A stretch of 6,136 bases of DNA from Planctomycetales bacterium (GCA_030631125.1 DAOVLS010000153.1:1-6136), one strand, 5' to 3'; shown: positions 1 to 5,127, numbered from the stretch's first letter. Made by a program: numbers and translations. The notes: generated from the sequence alone by a model not told the origin.

Positions 1-130
1 ATCCCGCAGCAGGCCGATTAACTCGCTTGCCAAGCAGAACTGCACCTTCGGCCTTTTTGATTATCAGGTCAACTGACACCAGCGGCGTAGCATCGACTAT
101 CTGAATGAATTTTGAATCGTCAAGTTTCAT
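1..130 (-). CDS. GDP-mannose mannosyl hydrolase-like Nudix protein, N-terminal part (runs off left edge)
   Basis: Reading leftward from the ATG at 130-128 gives 43 residues open to the window edge, starting MKLDDSKFIQ. Residues 15-43 (TPLVSVDLII, then VLLGKRVNRPAAG) match the conserved beginning of the GDP-mannose mannosyl hydrolase branch of Nudix proteins (Gmm/WcaH type), where the segment runs on into YWFVPGGR and the Nudix box. Both of those would lie outside the window. Family members hydrolyse GDP-mannose or GDP-glucose in the cytoplasm and are usually found in polysaccharide or nucleotide-sugar clusters. A possible ribosome site, AGGG, ends 9 nt before the ATG. The start codon lies within the oppositely oriented small ORF at 105-314. 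Family assignment is fairly secure from the N-terminal signature. Substrate and integrity of the gene cannot be judged here. Confidence 0.72.
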   Translation of the reverse strand, partial: MKLDDSKFIQIVDATPLVSVDLIIKKAEGAVLLGKRVNRPAAG

Positions 131-314
131 TGGAAGAGACCCTGAATTTGAAATTGTTCTCAATTCCTATTCTGTTCCCGCCACCACCGCTCTGAACATA
201 GGCCCGGCTGAAGAACTTGTCGGTATTGAAATACTCGACGCGAAGGAAACACTTCATCTCAAAACCGCCCCGGAAGTAGGCCTCGAAAACCTCAAAGCCA
301 GACTGGCGGGATAA
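105..314 (+). CDS. small hypothetical protein with DUF2283-like C-terminal half, possibly a remnant
   Basis: This is a 69-residue frame. Residues 31-46 (NIGPAEELVGIEILDA) closely resemble the characteristic end of DUF2283 proteins, typically a GxxVGIEILDA strand followed by a short tail. The usual N-terminal signature of that family (YDPEADxLYI-like) is absent, and no ribosome site precedes the ATG at 105. The first 26 bp overlap, head to head, the start of the leftward Nudix gene, and that gene's promoter must lie inside this frame. Two readings are possible: a short real protein of unknown function, or the 3' part of a DUF2283 gene truncated by rearrangement. I favour the remnant. DUF2283 has no established biochemical role. 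Confidence 0.4.
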   Translation: MNFESSSFIGRDPEFEIVLNSYSVPATTALNIGPAEELVGIEILDAKETLHLKTAPEVGLENLKARLAG

Positions 315-346
315 TGAGCAGGGCGGGCCTACCGAATGCGAATTGC

Positions 347-880
347 CTATTTTTGCATTAATTTTGCTGCAACAATTGCTACCTCGTTTTCATAACCCGA
401 ATCGGCCAGTTCTCCGAATTTCTTCTTGAACCAATCCGCGTCGAACAACTGCCAATCTTGCTCCTCGCAGTACGACTTTATTCTATCTCGATCTTTAGGG
501 CGTATTCTGCCAGCCGCAAGGCAAAGCCGGACCTTTGGGCGATTCAGACATGCGCCCTCTTTCTTAAGCTGACGAACAAGGCGAGACCGTACGACGGACC
601 AGAGCTTTCTATCATTAAAAAGCTTGTACCGCTTTTTGCCTCTTTTTCCAGAGAAGGCTTCGTACACGACACCAGGCGAGTTCAAGAAGGATTTGCATTC
701 AATGACAAGTAGTTCATTCGATGCCGGCTTGTAGGCAACAACATCAAGCTCCCATCGAGGCGATGATGGCTTGCCAATCTTCCGTTTCTCTTCCTTGGTC
801 AGATTGACCTTGTATGACGTCCTGACCCAGTATCCTTCTCGACTAAGAATCATCGCTACGATGTTTTCAAAAGCATCCAT
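347..880 (-). CDS. PD-(D/E)XK nuclease-like protein of unknown role
   Basis: The protein is 177 aa from the ATG at 880-878. That start is chosen because AGGAG (891-887) sits 6 nt upstream. An in-frame ATG at 907 would add nine residues but has no ribosome site. Residues 44-64 contain ELDVVAY, a short linker and LLVIECKS. This is the D-(x)n-E-x-K core of PD-(D/E)XK nucleases: D46, E61 and K63 as metal and catalytic residues, with E4 or a nearby N-terminal Glu as a possible helix partner. The lysine- and arginine-rich middle (78-105) would suit DNA binding. Relatives include Mrr-like and archaeal Holliday-junction-type endonuclease folds. No methylase or specificity subunit is visible, so a restriction role is unproven. 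Base composition is more AT-rich than the tyrS gene, which suggests acquisition. The upstream region is occupied by the IS630 element, whose transposase points the same way. Confidence 0.65.
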   Translation of the reverse strand: MDAFENIVAMILSREGYWVRTSYKVNLTKEEKRKIGKPSSPRWELDVVAYKPASNELLVIECKSFLNSPGVVYEAFSGKRGKKRYKLFNDRKLWSVVRSRLVRQLKKEGACLNRPKVRLCLAAGRIRPKDRDRIKSYCEEQDWQLFDADWFKKKFGELADSGYENEVAIVAAKLMQK

Positions 881-886
881 GAGTAA

Positions 887-891
887 CTCCT
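887..891 (-). promoter_or_regulatory. ribosome binding site deciding the start of the nuclease-like gene
   Basis: AGGAG on the minus strand stands 6 nt before the ATG at 880-878. No comparable sequence stands before the upstream in-frame ATG at 907, so the shorter 177-aa product is preferred. Confidence 0.6.
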
Positions 892-934
892 GATTTCTTG
901 ATACCATCTCGTTTTAGACAATCGCTTGGTACTA

Positions 935-950
935 GTGCTCTGTTACTCGT
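935..950 (+). repeat. left terminal inverted repeat of the IS630 element
   Basis: GTGCTCTGTTACTCGT is the exact reverse complement of 2145-2160. The transposase stop codon (TAA, 945-943 on the minus strand) lies inside this repeat, so the coding region runs into the end of the element. Confidence 0.95.
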
Positions 951-1641
951 TAAATGAGGGGTAAAGCCTCTTCAATTTGATCCGTGCATTCTCGGTTCTG
1001 AACTGCCAGTCTACCTTGGTTCCCGCAGTGTCGCGTGCTACTTCCCAGGCGTTGGCTTCTCGCCGCAAGTCGTCCATGTTGTCGATCCGCCGCGAGAGGC
1101 ATTGTCGGCCAAGGATGCCCAACTCAATCTCGGCCATGTCCAGCCAACTGCCGTGCTTGGGCGTGTAGTGAACCTCGAACCGATCCGCCAGCCGCTTGGC
1201 CTCAGCAGGATCGAACGCCTCGTACAGGGAGGCTGGCGAGTGCGTGTTCAGGTTGTCCTGCACCAGCACGATGACCTCGGCATCCGGGTACATCTTGTCC
1301 GATATCTTCCGAAGGCACTCGGCGTAATCCTTCTTCGTCCGGCGATCCGTCACTTCCACGTCCCGCTGGCCCGCCAGCGGCTCAAAGATCATGAAGATAT
1401 TCGCCACACCGTTGCGGACATACTCATAGTCGTAATGCGCCACTTGGCCCGGCGCGGCCAGCATGGGCGTCGCCACTTCGCCGATCAACTGCTTGCTGGT
1501 CTCGTCCAAGCACACCACCGGACGCTTCGGGTCGTACGGCCGCTTGTAGACTTCCAGAACGTCTTCCATCTTCCAGACAAACTCGGCGTTGGCCTTGGGC
1601 GGAATGCACCACTGCTTGCTCAGCCAAGGCTTGATCTCGTT
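943..1641 (-). CDS. IS630 transposase, catalytic C-terminal part (orfB, reached by -1 shift)
   Basis: This is a 232-residue segment starting at the AAC codon (1641-1639) just after the slippage run and beginning NEIKPWLSKQWCIPP. It carries the DDE catalytic domain of IS630 transposases: first Asp in VCLDETSK, second Asp in VLVQDNLNTH, and the Glu in the GSWLDMAEIELGIL segment. The frame extends upstream of the run as an open reading frame (to an ATG at 1731). Those 30 codons look like noise and no ribosome site precedes them, so independent initiation is unlikely. Fused to the first frame by a -1 shift it reads ...RRTLKKNEIKPW..., continuous with the normal family sequence. It then ends in the left terminal repeat. 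The domain appears complete and probably active. Confidence 0.85.
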   Translation of the reverse strand, partial: NEIKPWLSKQWCIPPKANAEFVWKMEDVLEVYKRPYDPKRPVVCLDETSKQLIGEVATPMLAAPGQVAHYDYEYVRNGVANIFMIFEPLAGQRDVEVTDRRTKKDYAECLRKISDKMYPDAEVIVLVQDNLNTHSPASLYEAFDPAEAKRLADRFEVHYTPKHGSWLDMAEIELGILGRQCLSRRIDNMDDLRREANAWEVARDTAGTKVDWQFRTENARIKLKRLYPSFNE

Positions 1642-2078
1642 TTTTTGAGCGTTCGACGTACCGTTTGGTACGAAATCCCTTCGACATGCTCCAACGCCAC
1701 CATCCGGTCGGCCAGTAATCGCAACGTCCAACGGCTGCGACCTTCTGGAGCCTTGGAACAGGCCAAGGCAATCAAGTGCGCCTCACCGTCTCCGTCCAGC
1801 TTGCGGCGATACTGCCGCCGCGGCTTGCGGCGTTCCAAAGCCGCTTCAAACCCGTCTTCCACAAATTGTTTCCGCACACGCTCGACCGTAACACGCCCGA
1901 CATCCAGCCCTTCGGTGATGGCAGCATCGTTCCAGCCCGGACCACCGGGGGCAACGTTCGCCTTGAGCAGAATCCTTGCGTGCATCAACTTCCTAGCGGC
2001 GGCTTTGCCCCGAGAAAGCATTGCCTGCAACGTCTGCCGTTCCTCTTCCGTCAGCGTCACGATATACTTCTTCTTCAT
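1620..2078 (-). CDS. IS630 transposase, DNA-binding N-terminal part (orfA)
   Basis: The product is 152 aa, starting MKKKYIVTLT at the ATG 2078-2076. AAGGAG (2091-2086) sits 7 nt upstream, so a longer frame from 2138 is not needed. Residues around 45-80 (WNDAAITEGLDVGRVTVERV) form the helix-turn-helix typical of IS630-type transposases, which binds the terminal repeats. A second, winged region follows (GRSRWTLRLLADRM...GISYQTVRRTLKK). After TLKK the zero frame adds only six unrelated residues (TRSSLG) and stops at TGA (1622-1620). A -1 slip at the A7 run (1646-1640) continues into the catalytic part; the joined protein would be about 379 aa, a normal length for a complete family member. The stop is therefore either a programmed frameshift site or a single-base lesion. 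Confidence 0.85.
   Translation of the reverse strand: MKKKYIVTLTEEERQTLQAMLSRGKAAARKLMHARILLKANVAPGGPGWNDAAITEGLDVGRVTVERVRKQFVEDGFEAALERRKPRRQYRRKLDGDGEAHLIALACSKAPEGRSRWTLRLLADRMVALEHVEGISYQTVRRTLKKTRSSLG
1639..1646 (-). other. A7 slippage site joining the two transposase frames
   Basis: On the coding strand the zero frame reads CTC AAA AAA ACG, and the second frame resumes at AAC GAG. The Lys-tRNA on the second AAA can re-pair perfectly one base back, so simple -1 slippage joins the frames to give LKKN, the sequence expected for the family. RNA polymerase slippage on seven A would also serve. Programmed -1 shifting is known for some IS630 members. A plain one-base insertion in a once single-frame gene cannot be excluded. 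Confidence 0.55.
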
Positions 2079-2144
2079 GGCAGGTCTCCTTACCTGGGTA
2101 TGCCTACCCCATCGGCAAAGAGACCCCATAATATCCATCTTATC

Positions 2145-2160
2145 ACGAGTAACAGAGCAC
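2145..2160 (-). repeat. right terminal inverted repeat of the IS630 element
   Basis: ACGAGTAACAGAGCAC is the exact reverse complement of 935-950. It is followed by the duplicated TA at 2161-2162 and by G, completing the CTAG target context. Confidence 0.95.
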
Positions 2161-2204
2161 TAGGGTGCAGTAGTAATTTGTCTGGGCATATGTGCCGAAC
2201 GTGG

Positions 2205-2219
2205 TATAATAGTATTATG
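2205..2219 (+). promoter_or_regulatory. extended -10 promoter with dyad at the antitoxin-like gene start
   Basis: TGGTATAAT (2202-2210) is a consensus extended -10 element with a perfect TATAAT at 2205-2210. The best -35-like hexamer, TTGTCT (2178-2183), is 21 nt away, too far for normal spacing, so the extended -10 would have to suffice. Transcription would start near 2216-2218, almost on the ATG at 2217, predicting a leaderless mRNA. No ribosome site is present. ATAATA-G-TATTAT (2206-2218) is a perfect dyad covering the -10 and start codon, a plausible site for autoregulation. All of this is inference from sequence. Confidence 0.45.
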
Positions 2220-2411
2220 GCAACGCTTATTGAGACCAATCCGTATCTTCGCGATCCGCTGACCCGCCGGCGTTGGCTGGAAGAGAATGCCCGCGAATCA
2301 TCTGCCTTTGAGGGTGCACGCGGGCTTCCTGCCACCAATCAACGCCCTGCCCGCAATTCCCGTAAACGCCGCTCAAAAGCTTCCAGGAAAACTCGCGTCA
2401 GCGCATCATAG
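2217..2411 (+). CDS. Fic-inhibitor (class I antitoxin-like) small protein
   Basis: This is a 64-aa protein beginning MATLIETNPYLRDP. Residues 28-33 read SSAFEG, which fits the inhibitory-helix pattern (S/T)xxxE(G/N) of Fic regulators, with S28 and E32-G33. In class I Fic systems such as VbhA/VbhT this helix is on a separate small antitoxin. Its Glu blocks the Fic active site by pairing with the second Arg of the HPFxxGNGRxxR motif. The C-terminal half (46-64) is basic and low in complexity (RNSRKRRSKASRKTR) and is encoded opposite the 3' end of the fic gene, with a 73-bp overlap at 2339-2411. The convergent layout is unusual, because such antitoxin genes normally precede the toxin on the same strand. 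The motif plus the adjacent Fic gene make the assignment likely; activity is inferred. Confidence 0.65.
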   Translation: MATLIETNPYLRDPLTRRRWLEENARESSAFEGARGLPATNQRPARNSRKRRSKASRKTRVSAS

Positions 2412-3010
2412 TTTTTCAGATAGCCCTCCTTCACCGCATGTAGATATTGCTCCTTTCTGGCTTTGGCTCCGCGCCCGGTGAAGCCGTAAGTCAAAGTGGG
2501 AAGTCCTGCCTGTAGCGCCATCAAGTCCGCCAGCCAGCGGGCCAGCCGCCCGTTACCATCACGAAACGGATGAATCAGTAACAATTCCGCGTGGACCTCG
2601 GCCATTCGCCGAGCCACTTTCGGAAGCGGACCAGGTCGGCATGGAGTGTGCTGGGCCAGCGATCCTTTCTCCAGCGCCATCATGTTCGCGCTGATGCGGT
2701 AAGCGGGAGGCCAACGAAATCCGCCTTTGGTTAACTCCACATTGCGGTACTGTCCCGCCCATTCATAAATCCCACCAAGCCAATCCTTGTGCATCCGGCA
2801 GATTAACTTTGCTGTGAATTTTGTCTCCGGTGCGATCCGTTCCAGGTACGCTGTCTGAACTGCCAGAAGCGCCTCATATTCCGCCTTATCCATATGTGCT
2901 TTGGAACGTACCCCCAGCCGGTTGAGGAGAACGCGACCACGCGATCCGGGCTCCGTCTGTGCCTCCGGCCCCTCCTGCGTCTTGTATCGGCTTGGGTGTT
3001 TGTCTTTCAT
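2339..3010 (-). CDS. fic: Fic/Doc family protein (probable AMP- or nucleotidyl-transferase toxin)
   Basis: The protein is 223 aa. Residues 147-157 are HPFRDGNGRLAR, the full Fic signature HPFx(D/E)GNGRxxR, with catalytic His147, the metal-binding acidic residue at 151 and both anion-site glycines and arginines intact. Upstream, IYEWAGQYRNVELTKGGFRWPP (81-102) is the target-docking flap region. Fic domains usually transfer AMP from ATP to hydroxyl groups of target proteins. No (S/T)xxxE(G/N) helix is visible inside this protein, which fits class I, where inhibition comes from the separate protein encoded at 2217-2411. The N-terminal phrase SRYKTQ followed by EPGSRGRVLLNRLGV supports the chosen start, though no ribosome site precedes it. 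The gene starts 11 nt after the stop of the 65-aa ORF, so it may be read from the tyrS cluster or from its own weak -10 (TAGACT, 3024-3019). Cellular target unknown. Confidence 0.88.
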   Translation of the reverse strand: MKDKHPSRYKTQEGPEAQTEPGSRGRVLLNRLGVRSKAHMDKAEYEALLAVQTAYLERIAPETKFTAKLICRMHKDWLGGIYEWAGQYRNVELTKGGFRWPPAYRISANMMALEKGSLAQHTPCRPGPLPKVARRMAEVHAELLLIHPFRDGNGRLARWLADLMALQAGLPTLTYGFTGRGAKARKEQYLHAVKEGYLKNYDALTRVFLEAFERRLRELRAGR

Positions 3011-3021
3011 TTTGGTACAGT

Positions 3022-3219
3022 CTAATCAGGTTTCCGCAATCGCAGCCATGTTTTTCGGAACGAGTTGCGGAGGCGGTCGGTGAGGTGCAGGGCTTTGTGG
3101 CCAGGGTGGGTGGAGAAATCGGCGTCGGCGAGGTCGGTGTGGCTAATGGGCCTGGTTGGGGCGAGACGTGTAACGAAATCGAACACGGCGGCTTTGATTC
3201 GCCCGGTCAGCCCCATCAT
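3022..3219 (-). CDS. 65-aa hypothetical protein, translationally coupled
   Basis: I do not recognise this ORF. Its ATG (3219-3217) overlaps the TGA of the preceding 196-aa gene as ATGA, the same arrangement seen between tyrS and that gene, which favours real coupled translation. Codons are rich in C and G at third positions (many GCC, ACC, CTC, GAC), as expected for coding sequence here. The product is basic, has no obvious membrane segment, and ends LRNSFRKTWLRLRKPD. Its TAG stop (3024-3022) coincides with a -10-like TAGACT 8 nt before the fic start. It may be a genuine small protein or a decayed fragment. Confidence 0.45.
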   Translation of the reverse strand: MMGLTGRIKAAVFDFVTRLAPTRPISHTDLADADFSTHPGHKALHLTDRLRNSFRKTWLRLRKPD

Positions 3220-3806
3220 GCGATCCTCTGAATCGCTTCGCCGACACCGGCGAAGACTTCCTGGCGGGTCCTTGACTGTCTAGATTTGACTGCGTGAATC
3301 TGGGCAGAATCGATTATGCGGGCATCGCGTCGGATCGTTTCGAGTCGGCCTGTGCCGCCGTCGGCGCAAACGCCGAGGGCTACCTCGTTATCCAGCATCC
3401 AGCGTGAGACGTCCTCGTCATACTCGGCAGGGTACGCCAGGCCTACGACGAACGGCAGGCGTGAATTTTTGCCCAACGCGCCCAGCAGCAGTTGCGCCCG
3501 GCAGGGGAGGTTTCCGTCGGCCAGACGGCGGATTTCGTCAAACTCCCGGCGGGCGGTTTCCATATCCCGGCTGTAGAAGAACAGGCCCGTCTCCAGTTGA
3601 AATCGCTCGCTCGGTACTCCTTTGAGTTCCATCGTCCCGTCAGGCTTGGCCCGGTAGATACGATAGACCTTCACGTAGGCGTAAGCCTCCGATTCGGTCA
3701 GCATCGCCACTTCCCCGGCAGTGTAGCCGACGCCGCAGGTGTCATTGAAATCAACGACATACAGGCCGGTGTAGCGGTCGGGATGTTCCAATGTAGGTAG
3801 TTTCAT
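3216..3806 (-). CDS. 196-aa conserved-looking hypothetical protein downstream of tyrS
   Basis: The product is not assigned to a family. It is 196 aa, soluble and mixed alpha/beta in appearance, with no signal peptide or membrane helix. It opens MKLPTLEHPDRYTGLYVVDF, has a possible small beta-rich N-terminal domain (13-70), a charged helical stretch (82-96, METARREFDEIRRLA) and a basic C-terminal tail (172-184). Two nearby cysteines at 24 and 102 do not form a metal motif. The ATG (3806-3804) overlaps the tyrS TGA as ATGA, so translation is probably coupled and expression follows the tyrS promoter. The link could be functional (tRNA or translation-related) or only transcriptional. Coding status is well supported by length, frame and junctions; function is unknown. 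Confidence 0.75.
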   Translation of the reverse strand: MKLPTLEHPDRYTGLYVVDFNDTCGVGYTAGEVAMLTESEAYAYVKVYRIYRAKPDGTMELKGVPSERFQLETGLFFYSRDMETARREFDEIRRLADGNLPCRAQLLLGALGKNSRLPFVVGLAYPAEYDEDVSRWMLDNEVALGVCADGGTGRLETIRRDARIIDSAQIHAVKSRQSRTRQEVFAGVGEAIQRIA

Positions 3807-4996
3807 TCCAGCACTATTTTACCAAACCGGCGTTTTCCGACGCGGAGGATTTGTCCGTTTTTCAAATCGACGACGGCTTCGGTGTCGGCAATTTTGTCGC
3901 CGTCGATACTGACGGCGTTTTGGCTGATAAGTCTGCGTGCTTCGCCGTTGCTTTTGGCGAAGCCTGCCTGGACGACGAGATCGACGATGCCGATTGTCCC
4001 GGCGGGGACGGCGATTCCCGGCATTTCACTGGGCGTCTGCCTGGATGAGAAAACGCGGTCGAACTCGGCGGCGGCGGCGACGGCGTCTGTCTCGTCGTAA
4101 TAACGCCCCACGATCATCCTGGCCAGCGTCGCCTTGGCTTCGCGGGGATGGGTTTTTTCGCTATCGACAAGTTCGGCGACTCGTTCCAGCGGCAGTTCGG
4201 TCAACAGCGTGAAGTAGTTCTCCATCAGCGTATCGGGGATGGACATAACCTTGCCGAACATATCGTTGGGCGGGTCGGTTATGCCGATGTAATTGCCCTT
4301 TGACTTGCTCATTTTTTCGACGCCGTCGAGGCCCACCAGCAGCGGCATGACCAGCACGATCTGCGGCGCCAGGCCGTAGGCGCGCTGAATGTCGCGCCCG
4401 ACGAGGCAGTTGAATGTCTGGTCGGTCCCGCCGAGTTCGACGTCGGCTTCGATGACGACCGAATCGTAGCCCTGGACGACGGGATAGAGGAACTCGTGCA
4501 GGAATACGTCCTGATCGGCGGCGAGGCGCTTTTTGAAACTTTCCCGCTGGAGCATCTGCGCGACGGTCTTCTTGGCCGTCAGGTGGATGATGTCCATCAT
4601 GGTCATCTTTGCCAGCCATTCGCTGTTGTATCGGATTTCCAGTTTGCCGCTGGAGGTATCGAGGATTTTTCCTGCCTGCTGGAAATATGTCTTTGCGTTG
4701 TTCTGGATTTCCTCGGCTGTGAGTGTCGGGCGCGCTGTGTTTTGCCCGGACGGGTCGCCGATGCGGGCGGTGTAGTCGCCGATAATCAGAACCGCCTTGT
4801 GGCCGAGGTCCTGGAACTGCCTCATCTTGCCCAGTACGACCGCGTGGCCGACGTGGATGTCCGGTGCGGTCGGGTCCATACCGAGTTTGATGCGCAGCGG
4901 CTTGGTCGCCTCGGCCAGTCGCTGCCGGAGTTCCTCGGCCGTATAAACCGCCTCTGCGCCGCGAAGTAGCAATTCAGTCTGCTCGTCGATACCCAT
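3803..4996 (-). CDS. tyrS: tyrosyl-tRNA synthetase
   Basis: This class I aminoacyl-tRNA synthetase charges tRNA-Tyr with tyrosine in the cytoplasm. The chosen product is 397 aa. HVGH at 48-51 (variant of HIGH, within DPTAPDIHVGH) and KMSKS at 228-232 are the ATP-binding signatures. YPVVQGYD (171-178) and GGTDQ (189-193) line the tyrosine pocket. An S4 RNA-binding domain occupies about 335-395 (VDLVVQAGFAKSNGEARRLISQNAVSID). The longer KMSKS spacing and HVGH variant resemble the TyrZ-like branch. The start at 4996-4994 is preferred over an ATG at 5014 because AAGGA lies 7 nt before it and the predicted transcript begins almost on the upstream ATG. It heads a leftward cluster in which the next gene overlaps its stop. 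No T-box-like leader is visible, and the leader would be very short. Confidence 0.97.
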   Translation of the reverse strand: MGIDEQTELLLRGAEAVYTAEELRQRLAEATKPLRIKLGMDPTAPDIHVGHAVVLGKMRQFQDLGHKAVLIIGDYTARIGDPSGQNTARPTLTAEEIQNNAKTYFQQAGKILDTSSGKLEIRYNSEWLAKMTMMDIIHLTAKKTVAQMLQRESFKKRLAADQDVFLHEFLYPVVQGYDSVVIEADVELGGTDQTFNCLVGRDIQRAYGLAPQIVLVMPLLVGLDGVEKMSKSKGNYIGITDPPNDMFGKVMSIPDTLMENYFTLLTELPLERVAELVDSEKTHPREAKATLARMIVGRYYDETDAVAAAAEFDRVFSSRQTPSEMPGIAVPAGTIGIVDLVVQAGFAKSNGEARRLISQNAVSIDGDKIADTEAVVDLKNGQILRVGKRRFGKIVLE

Positions 4997-5003
4997 TTGT
5001 TTA

Positions 5004-5008
5004 TCCTT
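5004..5008 (-). promoter_or_regulatory. ribosome binding site deciding the tyrS start
   Basis: AAGGA on the minus strand stands 7 nt before the ATG at 4996-4994. It lies inside the coding sequence that the longer version (ATG at 5014) would need, and nothing comparable precedes that upstream ATG. The 397-aa form is therefore favoured over 403 aa. Confidence 0.6.
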
Positions 5009-5022
5009 CGGCATAGCCGGTG

Positions 5023-5051
5023 AGTCTAACGTACGAAGAAAATGTTTTCAA
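5023..5051 (-). promoter_or_regulatory. tyrS promoter, sigma70-like
   Basis: On the minus strand TTGAAA (5051-5046) and TAGACT (5028-5023) are separated by exactly 17 nt. They match the -35 consensus at four of six positions and the -10 consensus at four of six. Transcription would begin about 5016, leaving a leader of roughly 20 nt that contains the AAGGA ribosome site before the ATG at 4996. No attenuator or T-box fits in so short a leader. Confidence 0.55.
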
Positions 5052-5078
5052 ATCGTATCTGTTCATTCGTTTACAGAA

Positions 5079-5092
5079 AGGCATTGGGCATT
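5079..5092 (-). repeat. two heptamer units, inverted relative to the array at 5193
   Basis: On the minus strand this reads AATGCCC AATGCCT, two 7-bp units of the same kind as those at 5193-5220 but in opposite orientation. The two sets enclose the central part of the tyrS/lipoprotein intergenic region. Confidence 0.6.
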
Positions 5093-5127
5093 AGTGGCCG
5101 AGGGTGGTTGTATGTCGGAGTCTTCGT

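Larger units (their letters stand above)
935..2160 (-). mobile_element. complete IS630-family insertion sequence, 1226 bp
   Basis: The element is bounded by perfect 16-bp inverted repeats: GTGCTCTGTTACTCGT at 935-950 and its exact complement at 2145-2160. Each side is flanked by TA (933-934 and 2161-2162), set in C-TA-G. This matches the TA target duplication and CTAG preference known for IS630/Tc1-mariner-type elements. It encodes one transposase, on the minus strand, in two overlapping frames. Identical ends and a clean duplication suggest fairly recent insertion. It landed between the leftward nuclease-like gene and the rightward Fic-antitoxin-like gene; rejoining the flanks at one TA gives an ancestral intergenic spacer of about 105 bp. 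It breaks neither coding region. Confidence 0.93.

Noticed and set aside
315..346. Possible terminator between the converging ends of the DUF2283-like frame and the nuclease-like gene
   Set aside because: No stable inverted repeat followed by a T-run could be found. The sequence holds only a degenerate heptamer-like stretch.
458..712. An 84-codon plus-strand frame opposite the nuclease-like gene
   Set aside because: It is antisense to a frame with a clear PD-(D/E)XK core and a good ribosome site, and has no recognisable features of its own.
1102..2163. A 353-codon plus-strand open frame across the insertion sequence
   Set aside because: It is antisense to the transposase, whose family motifs (helix-turn-helix, DDE) are on the minus strand. 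The translated product is low-complexity and Arg/His/Leu-rich, with no recognisable domain.
2339..2411. The C-terminal part of the antitoxin-like protein as pure read-through noise from the fic gene
   Set aside because: It cannot be excluded fully, but the SSAFEG motif lies in the non-overlapping part. The 64-aa total is close to the size of known class I inhibitors, so the full frame was kept.
4161..4619. A 152-codon minus-strand frame inside tyrS, and a 157-codon plus-strand frame at 4496-4969
   Set aside because: Both are shadows of the tyrosyl-tRNA synthetase gene. The first is the same DNA read out of frame, giving an Arg/Pro-rich nonsense product.
5015..5022. T-box or other leader riboswitch upstream of tyrS
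   Set aside because: The predicted transcript start leaves only about 20 nt before the coding region, and no T-box consensus (such as AGGGTGGNACCGCG) is present on the coding strand in the spacer.
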